Source: a virus
DNA: 29,569 nt
Direction: 5' to 3' (one strand)
Virus record (IMG/VR): IMGVR_UViG_3300008339_000335
Location: 1 to 29,569 of that record
The first letter of the stretch is position 1, and each line of letters opens with the position of its first letter. This document shows, one piece after another, positions 13,709 through 22,802 of this stretch. The notes beneath the pieces are model-generated. The model saw nothing but the letters and a program-made list of their open reading frames with translations, was not told the origin of the DNA and did not search any database. A program made the translations under genes and the position numbers.

Positions 13709-14081
13709 ACTCTTAACGATACCCTGCGCTATTGAGTCGGTAGCCACGCGCCGCGATAAGACCATTAAAATAACCATAGGCACGCAGGAGCTAACGCCCG
13801 AACAAACGAGCGCCTTATTTAATCAATGGACGGGCGGCGTTGGCGTTATGGCGTTTAAAGGCGAACAATTTAACTATAACGACGAAGCGCTAATAAACAA
13901 CCTAAAGCTAGACGCCGCAGAGCTCGGAAGTAAGACACCGAGCCAGCGCCTACGCTCCGTACTTTACGTGCTATTCACCCACGCCCCCGAGGGGCATAAG
14001 GAGTTTAGCACATTTTACGAGGCAACCATAGAGCGCTTTATAGATATGGCAAAGAAACGAATAGACACTTATAGCTTATGA
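13698..14081 (+). CDS. Unknown protein before the terminase
   Basis: A 127-residue protein with RDKTIKITIGTQELTPEQ strands near residues 19-36 and a helical second half (ERFIDMAKKRIDTY). The form 'strand-ETQEL-P-E' is common in small proteins near recombination genes of siphoviruses, but I cannot name a family. It overlaps both neighbours by four to eleven bases. Confidence 0.7.
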   Translation: MDAKLLTIPCAIESVATRRDKTIKITIGTQELTPEQTSALFNQWTGGVGVMAFKGEQFNYNDEALINNLKLDAAELGSKTPSQRLRSVLYVLFTHAPEGHKEFSTFYEATIERFIDMAKKRIDTYSL

Positions 14082-14482
14082 TTATCGACGAACAAGTAAA
14101 AGCAACGCATAAGCGCACCCGCACGGGGTTCATGCTAAACGTTAGAGCCGAGCACGTAGGCGCTCAACCTATATACGTAGGCTACGTACACGACGCAGGC
14201 AGTCACTTCGAATATCCGATAGCGCTTTGGCATGAAGACCTGAAAAAGTACGATAACCCCGAGCTTAAAAAGCTTCTACCCGAAAACGTGCGCTATTGCT
14301 TAGGCGCTATCGAAACCAACGAAGACCGTCAGGGCAACGAGGTTAAGTTAGTACGCGTATTCATAACGGGCAAAACAAAGGGTTTAACCGAGCTTGCGAT
14401 ATACCCTGAAGACCTTAAAACACTAAAGCGCGACGGGCAACACTATTGCGCCGCTATAAACGAATTACAGTTTATTGATTAA
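14078..14482 (+). CDS. Unknown protein before the terminase
   Basis: A 134-residue protein, rich in beta-prone residues and without membrane segments or recognised motifs. A YVGYVHDAGSHFEYPIAL segment and LVRVFITGKTKGLTELAIY near the end suggest a mixed fold. It is coupled to the previous gene by an ATGA overlap and its last codon overlaps the next -7 box. Confidence 0.7.
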   Translation: MIIDEQVKATHKRTRTGFMLNVRAEHVGAQPIYVGYVHDAGSHFEYPIALWHEDLKKYDNPELKKLLPENVRYCLGAIETNEDRQGNEVKLVRVFITGKTKGLTELAIYPEDLKTLKRDGQHYCAAINELQFID

Positions 14483-14487
14483 CTTTG
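14480..14487 (+). promoter_or_regulatory. Bacteroidota -7 box (TAACTTTG) before the terminase operon
   Basis: TAACTTTG fits TAnnTTTG. It overlaps the stop of the previous gene and lies five bases before the ATG at 14493, suggesting a leaderless start for the terminase operon. No clear -33 TTG is seen at 19-21 bases. Confidence 0.5.
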
Positions 14488-14492
14488 TAAGT

Positions 14493-14636
14493 ATGCCACT
14501 ATTTCAAGGCGATAGCCAAACCGTTATAAGCATGAATATTCGTAAGCTAATCGACGAAGGGTACACCCCGCAACAAGCCGCCGCAATAGCATACGCAGAA
14601 GCTGAAAAGTATAAACAAAAGCGAGGGAAGCGATGA
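14493..14636 (+). CDS. Small protein preceding terminase small subunit
   Basis: A 47-residue frame, too short for most callers. The core NIRKLIDEGYTPQQAAAIAY matches a helix-turn pattern of small phage proteins (a 'xEGYxxxQAxAIA' motif) that often sit next to terminase or head genes. It begins five bases after a -7 box and its TGA overlaps the next ATG (ATGA), so it heads the terminase operon. Function unknown. Confidence 0.65.
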   Translation: MPLFQGDSQTVISMNIRKLIDEGYTPQQAAAIAYAEAEKYKQKRGKR

Positions 14637-15067
14637 AAAAGAAATTAGGACGCCCTACCGACTATAAACCCGAATATGACGAACGCGCCTTTAACCTTGC
14701 TTTGTTAGGGCTTAACGACGTGCAAATGGCGGCGGCGTTTGATATATGCGAGGCAACGTTTAATAATTGGAAAAAAGACCAGCCCACATTTTTAGAGTCA
14801 TTAACGCGTGGAAAAGAAGACGCCGACGCTAAAGTAGCGCGTTCGATGTATGAGCGTGCGTTAGGCGTTACAATAGTAGAAGAAGCGGTAACTAAAGACG
14901 GCGATATTGTAAAGCTACGTAAACAGCTACCATCCGACACCGCAGCGGCTAAACATTGGTTAGCGAACAGGCAACGCGGGCGCTGGAGTAATAACGGCGA
15001 AAGTACGATAACTACAACCGAGCCGCTCGTTATTATTCGCACCGAACCGAGCCAACCGAATGAATGA
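14633..15067 (+). CDS. terS: Terminase small subunit
   Basis: A 144-residue protein. It opens GRPTDYKPEYDERAFNLA and holds a helix-turn-helix at about 22-50 (LGLNDVQMAAAFDICEATFNNWKKD), the DNA-binding domain of TerS. The middle (LTRGKEDADAKVARSMYERAL) is the oligomerisation helix pair, and LPSDTAAAKHWLANRQRGRW is typical of the family. It binds the packaging site and hands DNA to the large subunit encoded next, which overlaps by four bases. Family length is usual. Confidence 0.92.
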   Translation: MKKKLGRPTDYKPEYDERAFNLALLGLNDVQMAAAFDICEATFNNWKKDQPTFLESLTRGKEDADAKVARSMYERALGVTIVEEAVTKDGDIVKLRKQLPSDTAAAKHWLANRQRGRWSNNGESTITTTEPLVIIRTEPSQPNE

Positions 15068-16341
15068 GCTACCGATTAACCGAACGGCAAACGATAGCCT
15101 ACGATTTAGCATTAAGCGGCGATAAGCGCGTAATAGTATTCGGGGGCGCAATTCGCGGCGGTAAAACGTATTGGCTACTGTTAACGCTAACCTCGCTTTG
15201 TTTGGCGTACCCTCGTAGCCGTTGGGCGATTATACGTAAAAGCCTACCCGACTTAAAGCGTACAACGTTTCCTAGCTTTAGCTCTATAATGGTTGACGGC
15301 GTTTCTAATTACGTGCGGAGCTGGAATAGGGACACGCAAGTAGTAACGTTTATAAACGGTTCTGAGCTTATATTCATGGCAGAAAGCTACGACGAAGATA
15401 AAGACCTAAACCGCTTCAGGGGCTTAGAAATAAACGGCGCGGGCTTAGACGAAGTAAACGAGCTGCAAGAGCCAACGTTTTATAAAGTTCAGGAGCGCAT
15501 AGGGAGCTGGAATAAGGCGCAAGGTAAGCCGCCTATACTTTGCCTTGCAACGTGTAACCCCGCGCAAAATTGGGTTAAGACCGTTATTTATAAGCGGTAT
15601 ATCGAAAACACGCTACCCGAACGCTGGGCTTTTATACCTAGCAAAATAACCGATAACCCGCATATACCCGCCGAATACTTAGAAGCGTTAAAGGAATTAC
15701 CGCCTATACAGTACGCCCGTTTCGTCGAGGGCGACTGGGACGTAATGGACGAAGTATTAAACCCGTTCCTGTATGAATGGTTAGACGAAAAGCATATAGA
15801 CGATAATGCAACACTTAACCCTAATATACCCGTTTATGTTAGTGTGGACTTTAATATTAACCCTTTGTGCGCTTTGGTTATTCAGCAAACCAGCGGCGGC
15901 GCTAACGTGGTCGACGAAGTACGAATAGACAAAGGCAGCATAGAGGCGTTTTGCGATGCGGTAAGGGCTTTAAACATTCCTATTGGCTTACTACGCATAA
16001 CGGGCGACGCTATGGGGCGCGGCGGTACGGTCCAGCAGCGCGATAACTCGAGCGCCTATACTATGATTAAACGGCTTTTGCACATGAATGACAGCCAATT
16101 TATAATACCCGCAAACCCGAAGCACGAGAATAGCCGCGTCGATTGTAACTCCGCCTTACGGCGTTTGGATATAAGGGTAAACAGTAAACGTTGCAAGGGC
16201 TTTGTATTCGATGCGAAGCAAGTACAATGCGACGCCAACGGCTCAATTATTAAATTGAATAGGCGAAAGTTAACCGAGCGTGCGGATTTTTTAGATTGTT
16301 TTCGTTACTTTGTAAACGCAATTTTAAAACGTTACCTATGA
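15064..16341 (+). CDS. terL: Terminase large subunit
   Basis: A 425-residue packaging ATPase and nuclease. Walker A is FGGAIRGGKT (26-35), Walker B GAGLDEVNE with Asp129-Glu130, and the coupling motif CLATCNPAQNW (160-170). The C-terminal RNase-H-like nuclease shows Asp262 (VSVDFNINP), Asp315 (RITGDAMGRG) and Asp408/Asp411 (RADFLDCFRYF). All catalytic residues are present. It translocates DNA through the portal encoded far downstream at 26651 and cuts it. The gene overlaps the TerS gene and the next ORF by four bases each. Confidence 0.96.
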   Translation: MSYRLTERQTIAYDLALSGDKRVIVFGGAIRGGKTYWLLLTLTSLCLAYPRSRWAIIRKSLPDLKRTTFPSFSSIMVDGVSNYVRSWNRDTQVVTFINGSELIFMAESYDEDKDLNRFRGLEINGAGLDEVNELQEPTFYKVQERIGSWNKAQGKPPILCLATCNPAQNWVKTVIYKRYIENTLPERWAFIPSKITDNPHIPAEYLEALKELPPIQYARFVEGDWDVMDEVLNPFLYEWLDEKHIDDNATLNPNIPVYVSVDFNINPLCALVIQQTSGGANVVDEVRIDKGSIEAFCDAVRALNIPIGLLRITGDAMGRGGTVQQRDNSSAYTMIKRLLHMNDSQFIIPANPKHENSRVDCNSALRRLDIRVNSKRCKGFVFDAKQVQCDANGSIIKLNRRKLTERADFLDCFRYFVNAILKRYL

Positions 16342-16679
16342 GCGTATGCACCCCTTGTTACGATGCAGGCATTATAATAGACGCTTGTTTAAGCTCTTTA
16401 GCGTTCGGGTATGTTACACCCGAAACGGGATATATAGTGGACGTTAAGCATAACGCTACGGGCAAAATACAAACGTTCGAAGTTATAAGCGACGAAGCTG
16501 GGCTAATATCAATAAGCGGGTTAAAGGTTGACTCGTTGCAGGGCTACACAATTAGCTTACGCGATTGCACTAATTTCACTATTTGCGAAACTGAGTACAC
16601 ATGTATTAGCTTCGCGGTGGCAAACACTAACTACGAACCCGAGGGCGTTACTAACCTTTTAGACTGTACCGAATGTTAA
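16338..16679 (+). CDS. Cys-rich small structural-type protein
   Basis: A 113-residue protein with many Cys (MSVCTPCYD at the start, DCTNFTIC, YTCISF and LLDCTEC at the end) and an immunoglobulin-like beta pattern (TGYIVDVKHNATGKIQTFEVISDEAG). The start ATG overlaps the TerL stop (ATGA); an upstream in-frame ATG at 16296 lies inside TerL and is not needed. The Cys-rich opening resembles those of the proteins at 22799 and 24529 in the same cluster, suggesting virion proteins of one style. Function unknown. Confidence 0.65.
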   Translation: MSVCTPCYDAGIIIDACLSSLAFGYVTPETGYIVDVKHNATGKIQTFEVISDEAGLISISGLKVDSLQGYTISLRDCTNFTICETEYTCISFAVANTNYEPEGVTNLLDCTEC

Positions 16680-16882
16680 CACGTATTAAACACATTTTTT
16701 TAGGGTGGTGGCTTATGCTTAAAGACGATAAGGCAACGCGTAATATGTCGCAAGTGCGGCGTATGGTTTGCGAGGTTTGCCCTAAGCGTAATAAGTTCTT
16801 AGACCAGTGTAATGAGTGCGGTTGTTTCTTACCCGCAAAGACCCGCGTAAAGGATGCTGAATGCCCCTTACAGCTTTGGTAA
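16673..16882 (+). CDS. Zinc-ribbon protein, DUF6171-like
   Basis: A 69-residue protein with Cys33, Cys36, Cys46, Cys49, Cys51 and Cys64 in the order CEVCPKRN...CNECGCFLPAK...CPLQLW. This 'CxxC ... CxxCxC ... CP...W' arrangement is that of the DUF6171 zinc-binding family found near phage structural genes. An N-terminal helix (IKHIFLGWWLMLKDD) precedes it. It overlaps the previous gene by seven bases. The metal site is seen; its role in assembly is not known. Confidence 0.75.
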   Translation: MLTRIKHIFLGWWLMLKDDKATRNMSQVRRMVCEVCPKRNKFLDQCNECGCFLPAKTRVKDAECPLQLW

Positions 16883-16889
16883 GCGCCCT

Positions 16890-17144
16890 ATGTTTATTAA
16901 GCTCAAAGCCATGCTAGTTGAAAGCCTTGACACCGAGGATGAAAAACTAGCGGAAGCGACGCGGCGCGAAATAGGCTACACCGACCTATTGATAAACATA
17001 AACCACATTAATTACGCTTTTCGCTCAACCCCCAAAGAAACGGTATTATACCTGAACGACGATACAACTATAGTAACCTATGAAACGATTGCACAAATTC
17101 ACGAAAAGATTAACCGCGCCTTTGCGCTCCCTCTTTTATCGTAA
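16890..17144 (+). CDS. Small structural-cluster protein
   Basis: An 84-residue protein, with LNDDTTIVTYETIAQIHEKI at the end in the pattern of small tail-completion-like proteins, but no sure family. I start it at 16890; an upstream in-frame ATG at 16854 lies inside the zinc-ribbon gene. The 3' end overlaps the next gene by 65 bases, one of the longest overlaps in the window, and both frames keep plausible protein sequence, so the two are probably truly overlapping. Confidence 0.65.
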   Translation: MFIKLKAMLVESLDTEDEKLAEATRREIGYTDLLININHINYAFRSTPKETVLYLNDDTTIVTYETIAQIHEKINRAFALPLLS

Positions 17145-17733
17145 ACCCAAAACAACCTATAACCTAGTCGAAGTATTTAAACACGAACGCCATACGTATT
17201 ACCGTTTTCCAAAAGAGGTTAATATGCCGCTCGAACGCTTTGCTATGAGCATGAGCCTATTGGAGCGCTTAAGCAGCGGGTTAAGCGGTAGCGAAATGGA
17301 AAAGATACTAGTCGAAATGGAAAAGGCGTTAGCGGCTGGGCTATCGAACCCAAAGACCGCCGCGCTAATGGGCGCTTACATACACGTAATACGAGAACGC
17401 CAAAACACCGTTATACACCGCGACCTGTTATTAAACATAGCCGCGACTTGGATTATACGCGGCGATGAAAACCCCGCAGAAATAAACCCCGATATACACC
17501 AACAAAAGTTAACCCTATTTGAAGAGCTGAGTAAAGGGGGCGCTCACGATTTTTTTTACAGCTTGGGTATCGAGCCGCTGATGCCCTTATTCAGTATTTC
17601 ACCGGAAGAATTACAGCAGCTATGGGAATACAACACGGTGCAAATACGCAAGCTAACCGACCTACTACGCCAGCTGAGCTCTCACCGCAAAGCAGGGCAA
17701 CGCGAACAAGCCAACAGTTCAGAGAACAAGTAA
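17080..17733 (+). CDS. Tail assembly chaperone candidate
   Basis: A 217-residue soluble protein just before the tape measure, where siphoviruses encode the tail assembly chaperones (lambda G and GT). It has a basic N-terminus, the YNLVEVFKHERHTYYRFP region, a long helical part (SMSLLERLSSGLSGSEMEKI, LVEMEKALAAGLSNPK) and an Asp/Glu-rich middle. A short second frame overlaps its end (17733). Identification rests on position, size and helical content; no diagnostic motif is visible. Confidence 0.6.
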   Translation: MKRLHKFTKRLTAPLRSLFYRKPKTTYNLVEVFKHERHTYYRFPKEVNMPLERFAMSMSLLERLSSGLSGSEMEKILVEMEKALAAGLSNPKTAALMGAYIHVIRERQNTVIHRDLLLNIAATWIIRGDENPAEINPDIHQQKLTLFEELSKGGAHDFFYSLGIEPLMPLFSISPEELQQLWEYNTVQIRKLTDLLRQLSSHRKAGQREQANSSENK

Positions 17734-17852
17734 TGAACTTAGCGGGCGGTTCTATATCGGAGTTTAATGAATTAATGAGTTCAGATGTTTCGACTTATTT
17801 GCTTAAATTTGAGCAGCATTTAAAGGCTCAAAACAATGGCGGCAAAAGTTGA
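17733..17852 (+). CDS. Short ORF between chaperone candidate and tape measure
   Basis: A 39-residue frame from ATG 17733 (MNLAGGSISEFNELMSSDV...), in the -1 frame relative to the chaperone candidate. The stop TAA of that gene overlaps this ATG (TAATG). Its frame also stays open upstream to 17622, leaving a 112-base overlap in which a -1 frameshift could occur, as in lambda G-T. I see no canonical slippery heptamer there, so a coupled restart is more likely. Overlaps the tape measure start by 17 bases. Confidence 0.6.
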   Translation: MNLAGGSISEFNELMSSDVSTYLLKFEQHLKAQNNGGKS

Positions 17853-20790
17853 AATTATTTACGAAGCCGAGGCGTCGAGCCTAAAGGCGGTAGTTAACGA
17901 AGCGAATAAAGCGAATAGCGAATTAGAAGCGGGGGCGCAAGAAACCTCTAAAAAGGTAGCCGCTAGTTACAAAGCAACGGGTAAAACTATTGCCGCTGCG
18001 TTTTCGGGTACTGAAGTTAAGAAAGCGCTAAACGACCAATCTAAAGCATTCGACCAAATAGCGGGCAAAGGCAAAACGCTAACTGGTCAATTACGCGGGT
18101 TAAAGAACGAACTAACGCGGCTCGAAGCCGAGGGCAAAGCGGGTACTAAACAGTTTAGGGATTTAACCCTAGCAGCCGCCCAGCTCGAAGATCAGATAGG
18201 CGACACACGGGCGCGGGTTGCTAACCTCGCAAGCGATACGTTTAAATTTGATGCAGCGGTACAAGCTACGCAGGGACTAGCGGCGGGCTTCGAAATAGCG
18301 CAAGGCGCGGCGGCTTTGTTCGGTAGTGAAAGCGAAGACCTTAATAAAGTAATCGCTAAAACGACCGCCGTAATGGCTATTGCTAACGGCGTGCAACAAA
18401 TAGCAACCCTATTACTCGAAGAAAGCAAAATAAAAACCTTTGCACTAACCGCAGCGCAAGCTATTTATACTACGGTTGTAGGTACTACAACGGGAGCGCT
18501 AAAGGCTATGCGTATTGCTTTAGCGGCGACGGGCGTAGGCGCTTTAGTAGTTGGCTTAGGGTTTTTGGTAGAAAAGTTTTTAAGCGCACAAGCCGCCTCT
18601 AAAGCCTTTGACGAAGCGTTAGCGCGTTCAGCCGAAAGCGCCAAAAGAACAAAAGCCGCGATAGCTGAAATACAAAACGTAGGGCTAGAGGCTGCAACGC
18701 GCTTAAAGATAGCCAGCGGGCAGTTAACGCAAATAGAAGCTGATAGGCAAAAGGCAATAAGTGATTTAACAAAACAAAGGGCTACGGCTAACGCGGATGA
18801 AGCCAAAACACAAAAGGCGTTATTAACACAGATAGAAGCGCGTAAAAATGCTATAACGCAAGCTGAAAGCCAAATAGCAGCCGCGCAAACTTCGACACGC
18901 GAAAGCGCCGCGTTAAGTGCTGCAAGCGCTCAAAAAAGGCTCGCAACCGAAAAAGAAAACCTAGCAAAGTTAGAAGCTGAATTTAAAAAATCGGGCGAAC
19001 GTGTATTTAATACTAGAATAGCAACCGAAAAAGCTACGGCGGCTATAAACGCTGAGGCTGCGTTTGCTGAACAAGAGGACGCAAAAGAACGCGCTAAAGC
19101 CGCAGCCGACGCCGCTAAACAAGCGGGCGAAAAAGCAACGGCACAAGCAAAAGAAAACCAATTAGCACGCTTAAAGATAGTCGAGGAGGGCTTAAAGGTT
19201 GAGGCTATTATAGAGGGCGAAACGGTTGAAGAAAGAATTAAGATACTTCAAAACGCAGCCGAACAAGCTAAAGTAAGCGCAAGGTTTGATATTAAAAATG
19301 CCGAACTAAGAGCCGCAACCATTAAGCGTATTGAAGCTGAATTAGCCCGCGATATTGAACAAGTGCGATTAAACGAGGCAAAGCGTTTAGCAGAAATAAA
19401 GCTAATAGAACTCGATACCTTAAAGGCTGCAAACGCTTTAACGGTAGAACAGGAACGCGAAGCAGCACGGCAACGCGCGGAAATAGCAAAGGCTGAAGCC
19501 GAAAGCGAACTAGACCCGACTAAACGAGCTGCGTTATTAGCGCAAGTTCAGGCTAACCTGAATGCGGATTTATTAAAGATAGACACCGACTATCTAAAAA
19601 AGCGCGGAGAACTATTAAACGAACAATTTAATTTATCGCAGGCGCTAGGTACGGCGACGCTACAAACCGAAGAAGACTTTATAAACCAAAGCCTCGATAA
19701 CAAAGCCGAACAATTAAAAAAGGAAGCATCCCAAACCGTCGAAGGGCAAGCGTTATTAACTACGCAGCTGCAAGCGGTCGAAGCTGAACGTCAAAATAGT
19801 TTGGCAAAGGTACGCGCTGAATACGCTAATAATGAATTAGAGCTGGATAACCTACGAATTGAAACGTTAAAAGCCTTAGACCAAGATACGCTAGACGATA
19901 GAATACAATTATTAAACAATAAGCTTGAGGCGCAAAAGAATAGCATTAATGCGGAGCTAATAAGCGACAAAGAAAAGCAAGCTAAGATTAAAAAAGCTGA
20001 AGCCGAAACGCAGGAAGCAATACGCGCTGAACGGAAAAAGACTACCGAAGAAACAATAAATGACGCTTTACAAATAGCGCAAGCGATAGGTAACGCGTTT
20101 GGTTCTTTAGCGGACGCGTTAAAGAAACAAGGCGACGCGCGTATAGAATTTGTGCAACAAGCCGCAGCCGATGAACTAGAGGCTATAAATAATTCAGCTA
20201 AAACCGAACGCGAAAAGCAAAGGCAACGCGAAGCCCTAGAGCTAAGAACCAGCCGTAAGGTAGCCGAAGAAAAAACAAAGCAAGCGCGGCTAGATAAACA
20301 GCTCGCATTATTCAACGCTATCATAAATACGGCAGCGGCTATTATGAAAGCTGGCGGACCATTTACGCCAATAGGTGCGTTAACAGCTATTGCAGGGGCG
20401 GCGCAAATAGCAACCATAGCGGCGCAACCTATACCTAAATTTGCAAAGGGCGGTTTAATAGGTGGGCGTTTACATAGCGCAGGCGGTACGTTAATCGAAG
20501 CTGAACGCGACGAATATATAATTAACCGCCGCCAATCGGTTAAGCACCGCCGCGAACTAGATGCTATTAATACCTCGAGCGCAGCGTTTAAAAAGCTAAT
20601 CGAAGAACGGTATGTGCGCCCTGCGTTATTAGCTTACGCAGGCGGGCGCAAAAACGACGCGGTAATAGTTAACGCCTCGCTCAACTCTAAAAGCATGGAG
20701 CGCGAAATAAAAGGGCTTAGAAAGGATATGCGCAAGCAAAGTACAACGGTTAATATTAACGCATACGATACCCGTTACAAATGGCAGTAG
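17836..20790 (+). CDS. Tail tape measure protein
   Basis: A 984-residue protein, the longest here, that sets tail length and is ejected through the tube. The N-terminal half is helical and Ala/Lys/Glu-rich with long coiled coils. A hydrophobic segment at about 222-250 (ALAATGVGALVVGLGFLVEKF) is the usual membrane-inserting part. A second coiled-coil block spans about 330-830. The C-terminal region (865-900) is glycine-rich with FAKGGLIGGRLHSAGG and EADEYIINRR-like repeats (ERDEYIINRRQSV), common in tape measures of Bacteroidota phages. At about 1.5 Angstrom per residue this predicts a tail of about 145 nm, so a siphovirus is likely. Confidence 0.9.
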   Translation: MAAKVEIIYEAEASSLKAVVNEANKANSELEAGAQETSKKVAASYKATGKTIAAAFSGTEVKKALNDQSKAFDQIAGKGKTLTGQLRGLKNELTRLEAEGKAGTKQFRDLTLAAAQLEDQIGDTRARVANLASDTFKFDAAVQATQGLAAGFEIAQGAAALFGSESEDLNKVIAKTTAVMAIANGVQQIATLLLEESKIKTFALTAAQAIYTTVVGTTTGALKAMRIALAATGVGALVVGLGFLVEKFLSAQAASKAFDEALARSAESAKRTKAAIAEIQNVGLEAATRLKIASGQLTQIEADRQKAISDLTKQRATANADEAKTQKALLTQIEARKNAITQAESQIAAAQTSTRESAALSAASAQKRLATEKENLAKLEAEFKKSGERVFNTRIATEKATAAINAEAAFAEQEDAKERAKAAADAAKQAGEKATAQAKENQLARLKIVEEGLKVEAIIEGETVEERIKILQNAAEQAKVSARFDIKNAELRAATIKRIEAELARDIEQVRLNEAKRLAEIKLIELDTLKAANALTVEQEREAARQRAEIAKAEAESELDPTKRAALLAQVQANLNADLLKIDTDYLKKRGELLNEQFNLSQALGTATLQTEEDFINQSLDNKAEQLKKEASQTVEGQALLTTQLQAVEAERQNSLAKVRAEYANNELELDNLRIETLKALDQDTLDDRIQLLNNKLEAQKNSINAELISDKEKQAKIKKAEAETQEAIRAERKKTTEETINDALQIAQAIGNAFGSLADALKKQGDARIEFVQQAAADELEAINNSAKTEREKQRQREALELRTSRKVAEEKTKQARLDKQLALFNAIINTAAAIMKAGGPFTPIGALTAIAGAAQIATIAAQPIPKFAKGGLIGGRLHSAGGTLIEAERDEYIINRRQSVKHRRELDAINTSSAAFKKLIEERYVRPALLAYAGGRKNDAVIVNASLNSKSMEREIKGLRKDMRKQSTTVNINAYDTRYKWQ

Positions 20791-22802
20791 AATTAAAGTT
20801 TTTAATCGACGGCTTAGACCGTGGGCAACCGTTAAACCCTGAGGACTTTAGTATAAATATTAACGAGGACGATGGTATAGGGGCGCGGGTTGTATCGTTT
20901 GAAAACGAGCTAACCTTTGGCGGCGACGTTTACGACTATCTATACACCAAACTAGAAGTAGGCGGATATTGTGAATTAGTGCGCGTAACGGTGCAATATA
21001 TTTGCGCTTCGGGTACGTGGGTTAAATTAGTGGACGGCTATATAATAGCTACCGAGTGTACTTTTATTTTAGACCGCTGCCAAGTTAAAACGAAGCTATA
21101 CGACGAAACATTTAGCACCAAAATAAACAATAATAAAAGCATACCGTTTTCGCTTCAGCTTAATCAAACCAAAAACGGGCAACCGATAACGCCGCCCCCT
21201 ATTTATAGCCTAGTATTATTCACGCCGTCAACGGGTGCAATAATAAGCCCTAACGCATACGGCTACGCGTTATATGATGTATTTAGGCATTTAGTGAATT
21301 GCATGAGCGATAACCTAGTAGACTTCGATAGTAATTACTTTGCTTATAATAACACCTCTGATAACATACCCGCATATACACAAGGGCTAACAATTAGAAC
21401 CGCCGTACCTTTAGAAATGACGGCTAACTTCGAAGAACTATACAACGCCATGCGCACTAAATTAAATTTAGGTATAGGTTTCGAGAAACAAGCCAACGGG
21501 CGACCGTTATTAAGAATAGAGCCTATTAGCTATTTTCAACAAACTAGCGCGAGCGTTAACCTATTCGACCAGCCCGAAATAGAAATGAAGTTCGATACTA
21601 GCAGGCTTTACGCTTCAATCGAATTTGGCAATTCTCCATACTTTGAACAAGCCGAATGCGATAGCGGTAATACAGGATGCACGTTCGTACAAACGCCGTT
21701 TAGGGGCTTTAGGGAAGAAACGTTTGGCTTTGTTGGAGAATGCAATAGCCCTAACGTTTTAAGCGTTGCAACAGAAAATATAATATTCGATACAAATGTA
21801 ATTGAGGACGTAATAGTTTTTGATAACCCTAGCTTCGACCAATCGAATTTTGTTATACAATGCGAAGCTCCAATGATAGGGGCGTTTAGGCTCGTTGCTA
21901 AAAGCTACGACCCGTATTCGTTAGGGCAAACGGTTTATAACGGTAATTATAGAAATATAAGCGTTTCGGCTAATTGGCTTAATGGTTACCCTAACTCGTT
22001 ATTCTCGTTTTTAACGCAGCCGTTTAACCCAGCTCAAACGGTATTAGATGCGCGTATAAATAATGATGCGCAAACGTGGGCGGTCGATGTTAACACCCCT
22101 AGTTTATACTCTGATTTTGTAGGCGACTATATTCAATTTAACGACCAATATAACGACCCTAACAACCTATTCGACGGTATTAAATACACTTGCCCGTTTA
22201 CAGGAATATACACAATAAGCACCGAGTTAATTTATGGCTTTTTAGAACCTAACGAAGCAGGCAATAGAAACAGGCAAAGCCGCGCCCGTATTGTTAGGTT
22301 TGACGCTAACGATAACGAAATAGAAGATTATTACGGTACGCTGTTTACAGACACGGGCGCGGGCGATGTTATTATACCCGCTTCGACTTCGTTTCTTTGC
22401 AATCAAGGCGACTTAATCCGTATTGATGCTGAAGTAAATTATACTATACCAATTTTATATAATTCATTAACTGAGCGATTATTAGATAACATAGTTTTAT
22501 CGGGCGTTACGCGCTATTCTTTTGTTTCTATTGACGGCGTACCGTTAAACCCCGATAACCCAGATGAGGAACTTAACCCCGTAGATATTAACGACGTTCA
22601 AAGCTACCTATATAAGTTTAACCGCCCGCTTACAATGGCAGAAATAAACGCTATAACGAGCGAAACTTCCAAGCCTATTTTACTAGGTAGGCGCGACGAT
22701 AGTTTAGCGGTTATACCTACCTACATTAAAACGATTAATATACAATCTGTAATGCGCAAGGGCGCAGAATTTGAATTACGCTCTAATAAACTACTTCCAT
22801 GA
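20781..22802 (+). CDS. Distal tail / tail-tip protein
   Basis: A 673-residue protein following the tape measure with a ten-base overlap. It opens MAVELKFLIDGLDRGQPLNPEDF and then has a beta-rich N-terminal domain (residues about 1-115, LTFGGDVYDYL and WVKLVDGYIIAT) such as occurs in distal tail/baseplate proteins. The middle is a beta domain with NNTSDNIP, and residues about 430-560 look like another sandwich (TCPFTGIYTISTELIY). Position and size fit a tail-tip or host-recognition component. The exact family is not certain. Confidence 0.75.
   Translation: MAVELKFLIDGLDRGQPLNPEDFSININEDDGIGARVVSFENELTFGGDVYDYLYTKLEVGGYCELVRVTVQYICASGTWVKLVDGYIIATECTFILDRCQVKTKLYDETFSTKINNNKSIPFSLQLNQTKNGQPITPPPIYSLVLFTPSTGAIISPNAYGYALYDVFRHLVNCMSDNLVDFDSNYFAYNNTSDNIPAYTQGLTIRTAVPLEMTANFEELYNAMRTKLNLGIGFEKQANGRPLLRIEPISYFQQTSASVNLFDQPEIEMKFDTSRLYASIEFGNSPYFEQAECDSGNTGCTFVQTPFRGFREETFGFVGECNSPNVLSVATENIIFDTNVIEDVIVFDNPSFDQSNFVIQCEAPMIGAFRLVAKSYDPYSLGQTVYNGNYRNISVSANWLNGYPNSLFSFLTQPFNPAQTVLDARINNDAQTWAVDVNTPSLYSDFVGDYIQFNDQYNDPNNLFDGIKYTCPFTGIYTISTELIYGFLEPNEAGNRNRQSRARIVRFDANDNEIEDYYGTLFTDTGAGDVIIPASTSFLCNQGDLIRIDAEVNYTIPILYNSLTERLLDNIVLSGVTRYSFVSIDGVPLNPDNPDEELNPVDINDVQSYLYKFNRPLTMAEINAITSETSKPILLGRRDDSLAVIPTYIKTINIQSVMRKGAEFELRSNKLLP

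Noticed and set aside
17622-17733. Canonical -1 frameshift site in the chaperone overlap
   Set aside because: No X-XXY-YYZ heptamer is visible in the overlap; the TAATG junction explains the second frame.
19791-20417. 208-residue open frame on the minus strand
   Set aside because: Shadow of the tape measure coiled coil; Cys/Ser/Ala-rich translation without domain pattern.
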